Below are positions 25,901-32,387 of a stretch of 64,000 nt of DNA, one piece after another. The position numbers were made by a program, and so were the translations under genes. Every line of letters begins with the position of its first letter. Within the stretch, counting starts at the first letter, position 1. The stretch covers positions 7,435,338-7,499,337 of the forward strand of contig NC_088302.1 in NCBI RefSeq assembly GCF_032854445.1, read 5' to 3'. The stretch comes from Liolophura sinensis. Lineage: Eukaryota > Mollusca > Polyplacophora > Chitonida > Chitonidae. Under the pieces are notes generated by a model. That model did no database searches and had not been told where the DNA came from. It saw nothing but the letters and a program-made list of their open reading frames with translations.

Positions 25901-27244
25901 ACTGTACCTTACATAACAGATGGAGCTATGATTATCTAAAGTCCCTGTAGATTTATTACACAAGTCAGACCACTATGTAACAATACAAAGGTCAAGTACA
26001 CAGTTCAAACATGTGGCAGGATGACATTCTGATTTCCATTGGCCTGAATAGGAAAATGGACTAGCACTGTCCCAAAGAAAGCCTCCACTGGGGTGTGAAA
26101 TTTCTGTGACACCTACCTGTGTAAAGGTTTATGAACAATGCAAGATGTACAAGGTTTGGTTGCTCTACCTGATGGTGCACTTGCTACTGTTAGATATTTA
26201 TACGTACCACTGCTTAGTTATTCATGTACTATCTGGAAAACTGATTTAGGCGGATCCATTTTGGGTACTGCTTATGTAGGAGTTACTTGTACTTGTACTA
26301 GTAAATGGAACGTGGCTTTACTGTATAAATTTGAGTATTTGTAGCCTAGTATACAGTTTTATTGAAGTACTCACCTATGTGCTCCCCGAGCCCTCAGTCA
26401 GACTGGTCGCCCATGCACCCACACATCATTTTATCCCCCTCCCCAACACACCTATTGTTTTATTATTTGCCAAAAACTGAGACAATAATGATTACCATAA
26501 TACTCTTTTAATGAAATTGTTTTCTCTCCTTCACAATAATTGCCAAACTATTCTGAACAGAAGCAAAGAACGAAGAGTCACTGGTGGCCTAGCTACATGT
26601 AAGACCTTATACCTTGTCTCCTTCGGCCACTTCGGTAATGACCTCCCCAGTAGCAGGGTTGATAGTTGGAAAGTCTTGCCACTGGCAGAGTCCACCCACT
26701 CATTGTTGATGAATAGCTGCCAACAGACACACCAGCACTATGTAGCACGTTGAAACACAATTGTATATATCTGCAAAATCAAGCTTCTAGCGTTATAGCT
26801 TCAAAAAATTAATTCCGATTTACTTATACAATTTATGTTGTTCCCATACCCCCCCCCCCCCCCAAATTAAAGTTTCCATCATTGAAATACACAAAACTTA
26901 AATGTGGCAATATTTTTTGAAGCCCTGTCATAGCTTTTACATCCCCGAGCAAAACAGTTTGTACACAGACCTAGTAACTACTTTAAACTGACGAACGCAC
27001 GACAATGATGTGTATATATTGTGTATATATTATGTACTTAGCACTAGCAGCAGGCACGCGCTGTCAAAGCGAATTTACTCGAGTAAGGCTTCCCAAATAT
27101 TGCGTACATATTCCTTCCTACCTTAGCGGTTTTCACTTCGGGTTGTCTCAGAGGCTGGGGTACTGCCGAGTACATACATGCTTGATTTAACCGTATAAAT
27201 TTGGCCAAAGTTTGACCACGGCAAAGTTGGCGGAGAGATAACAT
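7886..27244 (-). CDS. ALDH2: Mitochondrial aldehyde dehydrogenase (ALDH2 type), 14 coding exons
   Basis: NAD-dependent oxidation of aldehydes such as acetaldehyde to acids in the mitochondrial matrix. Fourteen exons join in consistent phases into a predicted 520-residue protein (human precursor 517). The N-terminus is a basic, Arg/Lys-rich presequence ([11 protein letters not shown]...), which separates it from the cytosolic ALDH1A relatives. In precursor numbering the key residues are Asn189 (PWNF), Lys212 (VVMK), Glu288 (LELGGK, general base), Cys322 (middle Cys of GQCCCAGSR, nucleophile) and Glu419 (KEE-IFGPV). Glu507 matches human mature Glu487, and the C-terminus is IPQKNS. All offset by 20 from human mature numbering, as expected. 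Exon 2 is one base short, so as written the frame breaks at 26668; every other exon is intact, so I favour a sequence error over a pseudogene. Introns are rich in tandem repeats and SINEs. Confidence 0.95.
8092..8262 (+). mobile_element. SINE family A, 5'-truncated, old copy
   Basis: Lies in ALDH2 intron 13. Carries the body motifs (TTGGCTTTCTCTTC, GTAACCTGC, GTGGGTTTCCCC) and the 3' end (GTGAAATACTCTTGAGTACG, ACACCAATCAAATGAAC). The tRNA-like head is missing. Confidence 0.75.
8350..8474. repeat. 41-bp direct repeat, 3 copies
   Basis: Unit CCTGATTGTTGTAGTAGTCATG..ACAATCAAAAATAA, starting near 8352, 8393 and 8434, in ALDH2 intron 13. Short, clean recent triplication. Confidence 0.85.
8489..8708. 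mobile_element. MITE family D copy 1 (imperfect TIRs)
   Basis: The left end CCTAATTCCTCAACCTTTTTG and the right end (reverse complement CGTAATTCTTCAACCTTTTA) form inverted repeats. The interior holds TTTATGCACA, TTTTGGAGACAAAAACTAC and TTCAGAATATG motifs that recur at 9838-10043, 18470-18650 and 25288-25422. Non-coding. Confidence 0.7.
8812..8926 (-). CDS. ALDH2: ALDH2 exon 13
   Basis: 115 bases: [20 protein letters not shown] then [18 protein letters not shown]. Its Glu in TEVKT aligns with human Glu487. The donor that gives a normal C-terminus is ACG|GTCAGT. A stronger-looking donor, CTA|GTATGT, lies 21 bases further on and also keeps frame, adding VSIIAAL. Confidence 0.93.
9441..9598 (-). 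CDS. ALDH2: ALDH2 exon 12
   Basis: 158 bases: [20 protein letters not shown], then [19 protein letters not shown] and [13 protein letters not shown] plus two bases of Trp. EIFGPV and YGLAAAVFT are family signatures. Acceptor TTCTATAG, donor TG|GTAAAT. Confidence 0.95.
9838..10043. mobile_element. MITE family D copy 2
   Basis: Same order of motifs as the copy at 8489-8708: AAATTCCTCAAACTTTCAT, CTTTATGCACA, TTTGGAGACAAAACTACATT, CTTCAGAATAATGC. Lies in ALDH2 intron 11. Confidence 0.7.
10325..10489 (-). CDS. ALDH2: ALDH2 exon 11
   Basis: 165 bases, residues 365-419: [20 protein letters not shown], then [19 protein letters not shown] and [16 protein letters not shown]. Ends with the KEE Glu that contacts the cofactor ribose (human Glu399). 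Acceptor AAACAG, donor GAA|GTATGT. Confidence 0.95.
10525..10612. repeat. 19-bp tandem repeat, ~4.5 copies
   Basis: Unit ACCACATACCCCATTTACA with small variants, beside ALDH2 exon 11 in intron 10. Confidence 0.8.
10763..10875. repeat. Dispersed repeat family E, partial copy
   Basis: Shares GAGGTTTGC..GAA..ACATGGGATGATATTCTAT..GAAAATTGT with the reverse strand at 40985-41170. A related, more diverged copy is at 20297-20455. ALDH2 intron 10. Confidence 0.6.
11668..11852 (-). CDS. ALDH2: ALDH2 exon 10 (catalytic Cys)
   Basis: 185 bases, residues 303-364, including [17 protein letters not shown], then [12 protein letters not shown] and [12 protein letters not shown]. The triple Cys is typical of ALDH2, and the middle one is the nucleophile. 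Acceptor GTTACAG, donor CAG|GTGGGT. Confidence 0.96.
11958..12103 (-). mobile_element. SINE family A, truncated
   Basis: Runs from the poly(ATTT) tail through GTATTTCACTTATACGACGG and CAGACAGAGCCCAGGGG to GCAGGTTGCTGCC. No tRNA head. ALDH2 intron 9. Confidence 0.8.
12339..12441 (-). CDS. ALDH2: ALDH2 exon 9 (catalytic Glu)
   Basis: 103 bases, residues 269-302: [20 protein letters not shown] then [14 protein letters not shown] plus one base. The LELGGK Glu288 is the general base (human mature Glu268). Acceptor CGTTTTAG after a long T run; donor GATT|GTAAGT. Confidence 0.95.
12880..13335. repeat. 41-bp tandem array A, ~10 copies
   Basis: Unit CTGAATACCATTACTTGTTG plus GTGTCTTCTGTACTCAGTCCA. 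Core copies at 12909-13318 are almost identical. ALDH2 intron 8. The edges decay into related, diverged units on both sides. Confidence 0.95.
13336..14180. repeat. 41-bp tandem array B, ~16 core copies
   Basis: Unit CTGAAAACCCCTCATTGCTC plus TAAGCCTTCATACTGGATCCA. Adjacent to array A, with the same period and alignable sequence (CTGAA..CC, TTG, TTC.TACT, TCCA in register), so the two are probably subfamilies of one ancestral satellite. After 13985 the units decay toward exon 8. Confidence 0.93.
14265..14378 (-). CDS. ALDH2: ALDH2 exon 8 (coenzyme-binding turn)
   Basis: 114 bases, residues 231-268: [11 protein letters not shown] then [20 protein letters not shown] and AFTGSTE. The FTGSTE segment belongs to the NAD-binding Rossmann fold of the family. 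Acceptor TACCAG, donor GAG|GTGAGT. Confidence 0.95.
14656..14766. repeat. ~60-bp tandem duplication
   Basis: TGTTTTACAATTTGTTTAAC..CTAGTAAAATGAATTT occurs twice, 60 bp apart, in ALDH2 intron 7. Confidence 0.85.
15155..15283 (-). CDS. ALDH2: ALDH2 exon 7 (Asn169/Lys192 exon)
   Basis: 129 bases, residues 188-230: [20 protein letters not shown], then [20 protein letters not shown] and AKE. The WNFP Asn (oxyanion hole, human Asn169) and the VVMK Lys (cofactor ribose, human Lys192) are both present. Donor GAG|GTATGG. Confidence 0.95.
15452..15513 (-). CDS. ALDH2: ALDH2 exon 6
   Basis: 62 bases coding [20 protein letters not shown]. It starts in a G run right after the acceptor TTTTCAG; counting six Gs gives the right phase to join exon 5. 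Donor CCA|GTAAGT, phase 0. Confidence 0.93.
15781..15830 (-). CDS. ALDH2: ALDH2 exon 5
   Basis: Fifty bases coding [16 protein letters not shown], with a split codon on each side. [13 protein letters not shown] is diagnostic for ALDH1/2. Acceptor GGACAG, donor TTG|GTGAGT. Confidence 0.95.
15998..16098 (-). mobile_element. SINE family A fragment flanking the 72-bp array
   Basis: TTTGTTTGATTGTTGTTC, GTACTCAAGAATATTCCA and TTTTATGGGTGGAGGAAATC follow the SINE A minus-strand order (tail, TACTCAAGAATATTTCAC, ATTATGGTGGGAGGAAACC). The SINE body runs straight into the 72-bp tandem array. Confidence 0.65.
16087..16535. repeat. 72-bp minisatellite, 6 copies, in ALDH2 intron 4
   Basis: Unit GCCCAGTACAAACCACCAAC, then ATTTGGTAAGTAAACAAGTG and GTCTTCCATCAACATAAGAC, then a TGGTTGGAAATT-like end. 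Because 72 is a multiple of 3, it keeps frames open on both strands (for example a 24-residue repeated [20 protein letters not shown] on the minus strand). These are by-products of the period. The unit resembles the SINE A body in register. Confidence 0.93.
16670..16749 (-). CDS. ALDH2: ALDH2 exon 4
   Basis: 80 bases coding [19 protein letters not shown] then DLVLKCY plus two bases of the next Arg codon (AG|G). LETLDNGKP is a family signature. Acceptor TTTGCAG, donor CAG|GTAAAG. Confidence 0.95.
17886..18095 (-). mobile_element. SINE family A, nearly complete but diverged
   Basis: ATGATGCTAGCCAGCATTATG, GGGGAAACCCGGCAGATCCC and AGCATGAGCTGGGCAAGAAT, then a head remnant, in ALDH2 intron 3. 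It ends about 60 bp before exon 3. Confidence 0.75.
18157..18297 (-). CDS. ALDH2: ALDH2 exon 3
   Basis: 141 bases, residues 77-123: [14 protein letters not shown] then RLGSPWRR and [14 protein letters not shown], the standard N-terminal NAD-domain stretch of ALDH1/2. Acceptor TTTTCAG, donor GCT|GTAAGT, phase 0 on both sides. Confidence 0.95.
18370..18432. repeat. AT-rich simple repeat
   Basis: (TA)n followed by (ATT)n and (TA)n, then GAGAGAGA, in ALDH2 intron 2. Confidence 0.8.
18470..18650. mobile_element. MITE family D copy 3, reversed
   Basis: Reverse complement of the copy at 8489: GCATATTCTGAAG, TGTAGTTTTGTCTCCAAAAT, TGCATAAATTGCACTGAAAG, AGAAATTAGG. Left end truncated. Confidence 0.7.
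18737..18947 (-). mobile_element. SINE family A with tRNA-like head
   Basis: Tail at 18737, then ATATTTCACTTATACAATGG, CGGGCAGAGCCCAGGGGAAA and the head (reverse complement CTCCGTGGCTCAGTTGGTTA, an A-box-like promoter). About 35 bp of the middle are deleted. Flanked by GTTACATA at 18726-18733 and 18951-18958, a probable target-site duplication. ALDH2 intron 2. Confidence 0.85.
19146..19715. repeat. 32-bp minisatellite, ~18 copies
   Basis: Unit GGGAAGTTAAGTCTATATGA plus CATGTGTCTACA. The centre alternates between GACATGTGTC and GACACGTGTC; the latter is a perfect 10-base palindrome with a CACGTG E-box core. ALDH2 intron 2. Confidence 0.95.
19867..19980 (-). mobile_element. Possible very old SINE family A copy
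   Basis: AATGCCGTACTTGAGCGCTT, TTTTACGATGGTGGTCAGTT and AGAGTGCCCAGGG follow the SINE order but are heavily mutated. Confidence 0.4.
20297..20455. repeat. Dispersed repeat family E copy
   Basis: Shares TTTCGTCCATGACT, TTTGCCTCTAAAAAATGCAC and a TTAGGTCATTTAG-like end with the reverse strand of 40960-41170. Confidence 0.55.
22054..22167 (-). mobile_element. SINE family A, truncated
   Basis: (ATTT)n tail, then a diverged GTTTTTTACTCC, GAATTTCACTTATATGATGG and CATTATGGTGGGAGGAAACC, then stops at AGAGCCAGCTGG. ALDH2 intron 2. Confidence 0.8.
23205..24376. repeat. 24-bp tandem array, ~48 copies, with higher-order blocks
   Basis: Unit TTGCACAAAGTGATCTGGGG plus CATC, CCTC or AACT. As 24 is divisible by 3, all three minus frames stay open for 400+ codons and the plus frames for up to 214. 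The translated octads ([24 protein letters not shown]) have no known fold. A rarer variant AAAGTAATCCTTGG marks three longer blocks at about 23411, 23839 and 24152. ALDH2 intron 2. Confidence 0.96.
24377..26612. other. Rest of ALDH2 intron 2, no gene seen
   Basis: AT-rich intron sequence with A-runs. Apart from the family D fragment at 25288-25422 there is nothing I can identify. Confidence 0.5.
25288..25422. mobile_element. MITE family D copy 4, internally deleted
   Basis: CCTAATTCCTCAATGTTTTTG, GCAATTTATGCACATTTTTA, CTTCAGAATATGCTTAAATA and GTAAAAAGGT in the family order; the middle is shorter than in other copies. Confidence 0.65.
26613..26716 (-). CDS. ALDH2: ALDH2 exon 2, one-base deletion
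   Basis: Begins [15 protein letters not shown], then shifts frame; the rest reads [12 protein letters not shown] then TEVAEGDK in the next frame. Both junctions are phase 0 (exon 1 ends AAG, exon 3 begins GCA), but the exon is 104 bases where 105 are needed. Conservation places the missing base in a short C run (CC where CCC is expected) at about 26668-26669. Acceptor TTGGCAG, donor AAG|GTATAA. Confidence 0.9.
27122..27244 (-). CDS. ALDH2: ALDH2 exon 1 (mitochondrial presequence)
   Basis: Encodes residues 1-41, beginning [16 protein letters not shown] and ending RQPEVKTAK. Arg/Lys/Ser-rich and free of acidic residues until the QPEV stretch, as expected for a matrix-targeting peptide; the AVPQP..QPEV segment resembles that of vertebrate ALDH2. 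The ATG at 27244 is the first in-frame ATG (the upstream in-frame extension to 27307 starts with GTG) and has G at -3. The donor is AAG|GTAGGA, phase 0. Confidence 0.85.
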
Positions 27245-28039
27245 TTCGGTGTTACGTTTGTCGGCAACACTGACAGACACGGCCTTCGGAAGTGGCTCTG
27301 CTAACACTCGTCTTACTTACAATATGTGAAACTAGGTCAGTCACGTGGCTCAGTCTAAAGATTTGGTTGGCCAGCAGAATACAATTTCATACAGACTTTT
27401 TGTGTACGCGAGAGCTACACAAACGTTGTGCAGAGATCACCTAGAGTTCTGATCAATTATGTCCCATTCTGAACATATTCAGGAGCGTCGTTGGAAGCGG
27501 GGAGTGGGGGAGTCAAGTGCGAGCGTCCCTCCTTCATTTTGACTTTTGGGTCGTATGTTTCGTAATGTAGACTGTGAAACGTTGTCACAAAATGTAAAAG
27601 TAATGGCGACAATGGAGGGGGGAGGGGCGTACCACCAAACTGCACTGGGGTAGCGGACAAATAGGATTGTTTTCCAGAAATACGCCGATGTTAATTTGTC
27701 AGAATAACTTCTAGAGTAACATATTCACAGAATTACACACTGAGCTGGTGATGTAACATGGCAACAGGCTTATGTGGTTTATTAGAATTCAGGGTTGTGA
27801 TGCGTGTTCTCAGTTATTCGCAATGCACTTGGTTCAAACACTCTTCTGTGTAAGGAGTTGTTTTGTTTTATCAACCACAAGACCACGTGGCATGTCTTGT
27901 ATATATAAGAGTATAAATAAGTTAGGCAGTATATGCTTATCTATCATTACTTATTACTTTTTGCCAACAAAAACTGAAAGTACCGGTATAATGTGAGGAA
28001 CCGCGGTTGTATTTTGCAAAATCACACCTCATAGACCTC
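27245..28039. promoter_or_regulatory. 5' flank of ALDH2
   Basis: Holds the 5' untranslated region and presumably the promoter of ALDH2. A 14-base C run lies just inside the gene, in intron 1, near 26850. No TATA box can be placed with confidence. Short frames (for example 27457-27660 minus) show no recognisable domain. Confidence 0.4.
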
Positions 28040-28203
28040 AACTGCGAGGTGGTAGTCTTGGTGAGTTCACGCCCAGCTCATGCTGGCTTCCTCTCCTGCC
28101 GTAGATCTGCCAGCAACCTGCGGATGGTGGTGGATCTCCCAGGGCTGTGCCAGGTTTCCTCTCACTATAATGCTGGCCGCCGTCGTATAAGTGAAATATT
28201 AAA
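28040..28203 (+). mobile_element. SINE family A, both ends truncated
   Basis: GTGAGTTCACGCCCAGCTCA (B-box region), CATGCTGGCTTCCTCTCC, GCCAGCAACCTGCGGATGG and GCTGGCCGCCGTCGTATAAG. The tail is missing. Confidence 0.85.
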
Positions 28204-28605
28204 TAGAAATGTATAATTCTTTATTCACTTCTGCATAGAAATGTGTATACCATGCGCTACAAATATAAGTGCGTATAAATGACTTTAAACACGACATAAA
28301 TTGTGAGATTTTTCTGCACTTTAAGTTAACATCTGCTTAGAGCTCTTTTTTGTGTCAGACAATCAATACAAGGCGTGCCTTGATTTATGTTGGTAACAAA
28401 ACTTGAGGCAAAACGACCCCATCTTCATAAACCCCGGCGACGCCTATGATACTGTAGGCCACATGGACATGCCGTGTCTAATAATAAGGTACAAAGACTT
28501 AATTGATTAATTATGGTATATTTAGCCTTGCATGCTGCGTGTGCTACAAACAGTTGCATTAAACACCCATTGATTCTTCTTTCAGAGGCATTTAGGAATT
28601 AGGAT

Positions 28606-28897
28606 GGTATAGATTGACAGAGGCCTTACTTATGGATAACAACTCCTGGATTTATTGTAACAATGACCTCATCAGATTAGACAGTGACCGCCTTAAACCC
28701 TGAAGCCATTAACCCTGAAGCTATTATCTATGTTACATTGTTGCCTGTTTTTGACACCACTCACTCTTTTACTGTATATATGTTGTCTTGTATCTGTATG
28801 TTCATATTGTTTGGTAACGACGTAAGAACCTACATCGAAACGTCACCAACACAATAAATCCAGGAGTTGTTATCCATAAGTAATGCCTCTGTCAAGC
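28606..28897. mobile_element. MITE with ~45-bp terminal inverted repeats
   Basis: The left end starts TTGACAGAGGCCTTACTTAT and the right end is the reverse complement with one mismatch (TAATGCCTCTGTCAA). The inverted repeats extend through GGATAACAACTCCTGGATTT to ATTGT. The interior (about 200 bp) is non-coding, with the stretch ACCTACATCGAAACGTC near the right end. CCATTGATTC occurs outside both ends (28567 and 28900), a possible but offset duplication. Confidence 0.85.
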
Positions 28898-29360
28898 CAT
28901 TGATTCATCAGGAAGTTCTTACTTGTGTTGTCAGAATTTGTGGCCAGTCTATAAATAAATATCCCCATCTATACACTTCATGGTCAGACCTAAATTTATA
29001 ATTAACATTTAAACAAGAACAAAGTGCTCTCATGTGACCTAGTGTTTACTAAATGTGATGATATATATGGCTGGCCTATATTCTGGTGTTTGAAACATTG
29101 TTTAGAAATGCATGTAGGCCTATATGTCATTATGGTACCGTAACGGTATTTAATTAATGCATGTGGCTGAAAAGAGAAAACAGCCATGCTAAGCTGTAGC
29201 CATATATCAGCAAATCTAAGCGCTCGTAGGGTGAAATGATGAATCATATATATGGGTACATAATATTCCGAAATCAGCGAAATGTAAGGTCAATTTATTT
29301 CTGATCGAGCCTTAAAAACCGTATAATGTAGCACAAACAGAGCTTACATTGGCACAAATA

Positions 29361-29390
29361 GCGCCATGAGCCAAAAAAAAAAAAAAAAAA
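29361..29390. repeat. Poly-A run
   Basis: An A run of about 20 bases followed by more A-rich sequence. No associated element can be named. Confidence 0.6.
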
Positions 29391-29813
29391 AACTCAAAAA
29401 ACCCCCACCCTTAAATACATGTCAGAGTTGATAATGTGACAGGACAATTAAACTCTGGGAGCCAACAATCTATCTGGGTTGGGAAAAATCACACAGCAGA
29501 TAAAAAATGACAAAAGTAATGAATTTGCCCGGGGTTATTTATTGTAGATTAACGTTTGTTCTGAAGACGGTCAAGACTAATTCTATCCAAATAAGGAGAC
29601 ATGCATGCAAATATAGGGGAGATCGGGGCAAGTTGCAGCCGCGAGGATAAGTTGCAACAGTAGCAATATTTCAACCACCATGGAAAGAATTGCCTTGTGG
29701 CTTCATCTCACGAGATCTTATATAAGAGGCGACATTCCACCATGGCAGAATCTTGCATGTTCAGCCACAAAGCCTTGAGCATAGAACCAAAATTTTAAGT
29801 AGCCCTAAATACT

Positions 29814-30065
29814 ACACTAAAAAAATAAATAAATAAACTGTTCATTTTAACAGAAAGTCTGTTCTCTGGGTGATGTTAGAATGAATGATTATGGCTTAAC
29901 GCCGCATCGGCAATATTTCAGCCATATCGTGGTGAGGTAATGTTAGAGTGTATTCTATTATGATAACAAAGTGTCATATTGAACAGAATATCCTCTTAGT
30001 CTAATAGACTCTTTATGTTGAATTAATAGAATAGGTGTACAGAATAATCTGCTGGAAGTACAGAG
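29814..30065. mobile_element. TA-flanked MITE family M copy 1, with a nested insertion
   Basis: Begins CACTAAAAAAATAAA after TA. Contains TTTTAACAGAAAGTCTGTTC, then TGATGTTAGAATG, and later ATTCTATTATGATAAC and TGTCATATTGAACAGAATAT, matching the copies at 42765 and 43768. About 47 bp of another repeat (GGCTTAACGCCGCATCGGC...) are inserted at 29890-29937, flanked by ATGTTAGAATG and ATGTTAGAGTG. Confidence 0.7.
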
Positions 30066-30079
30066 TACATTGTAGGATC

Positions 30080-30312
30080 ACTCGGGACCTCAGCATGCCA
30101 GGAGCTCCTCACCAATGCGGTAGCTGTGAGTTCAAGTCCAGCTCATGCTGGCTTCCTCTCCGGTCGTAAGTGAGAAGGTCTCGTAGCAACCTGCGAATGG
30201 TCATGGGTTTCACCGGGCTTTGCCCGGTTTCCACCCACCATAATGCTGACCGCCGTCGTATAAGTGAAGAATCTTGATTAGGGTGCAAAATATTATCAAA
30301 TAAATCAATGAA
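30080..30312 (+). mobile_element. SINE family A, near full length
   Basis: Head GACCTCAGCATGCCAGGAGC, B-box GTGAGTTCAAGTCCAGCTC, body CATGGGTTTCACCGGGCTTT, 3' part CCGCCGTCGTATAAGTGAAG, then a rearranged AAATAAATCAATGAATAAAT tail. Confidence 0.88.
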
Positions 30313-31204
30313 TAAATCTAGCATCACTCACTGTTTACTGTTAACAGATTCTTTTTTTTTAAAGTAAAGAATGTTACTATTTGTCGTTTTGACCTCACCT
30401 CTTTGAAAGTAGATTGTGTAATTAATGAACTGAACCCTATTCGACCATAGGTCTTGGGACTCATTGTTTTCGACCAAAAGGGCGTGTCTCGTTTGGAGAA
30501 CCTGACCGTGGCGTCGGACGCCGGGACGACGCAAGAAGGGCGATCATCTTTTTATTCGCTTTTTGCTTTGAGCGTCGCACATGTTTACTGTTTCTTCGGA
30601 TCAGATTACCTTTTTTCTGTTTGGACTTTGAACTAATCATGCTGTGAAAGTAGTTGATTCTTAACAGTGTCACCAATGACTGTAGAGGAGTGAAGCATTT
30701 TTAGCATGATAGTTTTTCATCCAGTACTGTTCGAGCAAGTTGGAGCCGAAAGGGTGTACCAGTTGTTGGCAGAAGGGGTTTGGTCCATCGGTTAAAACGT
30801 TGTTGAGTTGAAGTAGTCGAATATCATTCTGTCTGTATATTCCGAATATTTAGCACAGACAAATATGAGCCAGTCTTGGACTTGATGGCTTTCTCAGTCG
30901 CACTTTTCGCCGTTTTAACTGAGGCTTCAGCTTCACCATTGCATTGTGGGTGAGCTGGTAATCAGCTTGAATCTGTACATTTCAGCACTTTCATCAGTCA
31001 GAGCTGTTGTAACGTGGTCCATTTAAGCTCCCGCATGATTTCTGTTGATTTCTTAGTGAAAAGCCATTGTGTAAGTTAGTGATCATAAAATCTTGTTCAT
31101 TGATGGGTTTGTACCTTGTGGTGAACGTGATAAAGATAGAGCTTTTTGACTAATCTTTGGTCGGTGACGTGTAATACATTACAGTTAACACTACCGTAAA
31201 CTAT
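30313..31204. other. Intergenic, nothing identified
   Basis: A GC-richer patch at 30450-30610 (several CG dinucleotides) stands out but carries no recognisable coding exon. Confidence 0.4.
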
Positions 31205-31370
31205 TAATACTTAATTCTGCTTAAACCATGGTGCTAGGGTGCGCGTAATGTGCCAGTATTTCAGCATTTACCTGAACAGTTATAAAACCTTGACTGAAGT
31301 CGTATTTCACCGGTTACGTGTGACCATTTATCACCCTGGTTTTGCTCTCTATGCGATATAGTGTTTTATA
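31205..31370. repeat. Dispersed repeat family R copy 1
   Basis: Shares GTATTTCACCGGTTACGTGT, ACCCTGGTTTTGCTCTCTA and AGTGTTTTA with the copy at 63345-63545, and the AACCATGG..CAGTTATAAAACC part with 34635 and 36935. Confidence 0.6.
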
Positions 31371-31747
31371 TTGATGGTAAAGATATCTGTCTCTAGTTCA
31401 GCCCATGTTCGATCAGGGGGGTTCATGTTGGCGGAGCATATGTCGCAAAGTTATGTATCTGAATATAAATTAAACCTACCCCCCTGCATGGCTCCCGAGT
31501 TACATGATTCCACTCCAGCGTGGGAACTGTGCGTGCTGATTTTCTGTCTTGTTATTGTGTTCTTCAAACACATACAGGTTGCCACAAGACATTTTTTTGT
31601 GTCCAACGTCCTGGTTGCATTTCTTATAACGGATTATTCATCCTAGGAGCCAACATGCTAAAAGCCCGCATACAGGTCATGCCAATAGGCGATGTCGCCT
31701 TATTAAAGCCAAATATGTCAAATATGCTTAATTTACATGTGAATTGA

Positions 31748-32011
31748 TATTGATTTGATTTATTTATTTGATTGATGTTTTATGCCGTACTCAAGAATAT
31801 TTTACTTATACGACGGCGGCCACCATTATGGTGAGAGGAAACCAGACAGAACCCGGAAGAAAACCCACGACCATCCACAGGTTGCTGTCAGACCTTTCCA
31901 TGTACGACCGGAGAGGAAGCAGGAGCTGGGCTTAAGCCCACAACGACCGCATTGATGAGAGGCTACTGGGTCATTACGCTGCGCTAGCATGCTAACCAAC
32001 TGAGCCACGGA
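31748..32011 (-). mobile_element. SINE family A, full length
   Basis: Complete from the (ATTT) tail, through GCCGTACTCAAGAATATTTT, ACGACGGCGGCCACCATTAT and CCACGACCATCCACAGGTTG, to the tRNA-like head, whose reverse complement reads CTCCGTGGCTCAGTTGGTTA then GCATGCTAGCGCAGCGTAAT. A-box-like and B-box-like promoter elements are recognisable. Confidence 0.93.
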
Positions 32012-32099
32012 GATCATTATATCGTCAGGCATGTCATTGCATAATAACAATACTTGATGTATGTCACCATGACATCGCGAGCTATATGAGGTCATTATA

Positions 32100-32324
32100 G
32101 AGGGTGTCTTAGAAGTGCGCCATCCTGATTTTTTTCCTGTGTTTCTGATTTAATACTGATTTAAATTTTTTTCTCTCTTTCAGAGTTAATTATGGCTAAT
32201 AAACTAACAGTACAAGAAAGAGTTGAATTGGTTTTTATGTTTGGAAGAGATGGGGCAACACACCGCTCTGTAGCTCAAGCATTCAACCTCAACCTAGATG
32301 GTGCGCGACTTCTGGGATACCCTG
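32100..32324 (+). mobile_element. Mariner-like internally deleted DNA transposon (225 bp)
   Basis: TA on both sides (32098-32099, 32325-32326). The ends are inverted repeats of ~27 bp: left GAGGGTGTCTTAGAAGTGCG, right reverse complement CAGGGTATCCCAGAAGTCGC. The third copy of the host repeat (near 32745) shows the uninterrupted site CATTATATTGTCATG, so the insertion boundaries are exact. An ATG at 32192, after a splice-acceptor-like CTCTCTTTCAG, opens a peptide that runs to 32347, past the right end. Confidence 0.85.
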
Positions 32325-32347
32325 TATTGTCATGCATCATCGCATAA
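32192..32347 (+). pseudogene. Transposase N-terminal fragment
   Basis: 51 codons; the element-encoded part is MANKLTVQERVELVFMFGRD then GATHRSVAQAFNLNL. A QERVELV...A..HRSVAQAFN layout looks like the first helix-turn-helix of Tc1/mariner-type transposases (by inspection). The catalytic domain is entirely missing, and the last codons read through the terminal repeat into flanking DNA. Confidence 0.55.
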
Positions 32348-32387
32348 TAATAATAGAGGTACATCACCATGACATCGCGAGCTAAAT

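Noticed and set aside
27245-27307. N-terminal extension of ALDH2 upstream of the chosen start
   Set aside because: The in-frame extension begins with GTG, not ATG; the first ATG at 27244 directly opens a typical targeting peptide.
27310-27420. Alternative ALDH2 first exon ending SHVTDLVSHI before a GTAAGT donor
   Set aside because: The donor is good, but the frame has no ATG before an upstream stop. The exon at 27122-27244 fits family homology much better.
28606-28897. Possible hammerhead ribozyme because of CGAAACGTC
   Set aside because: I could not find the CTGATGA core on the same strand in the right place (CTCATCAG near 28660 is on the opposite strand), so the fold is not supported.
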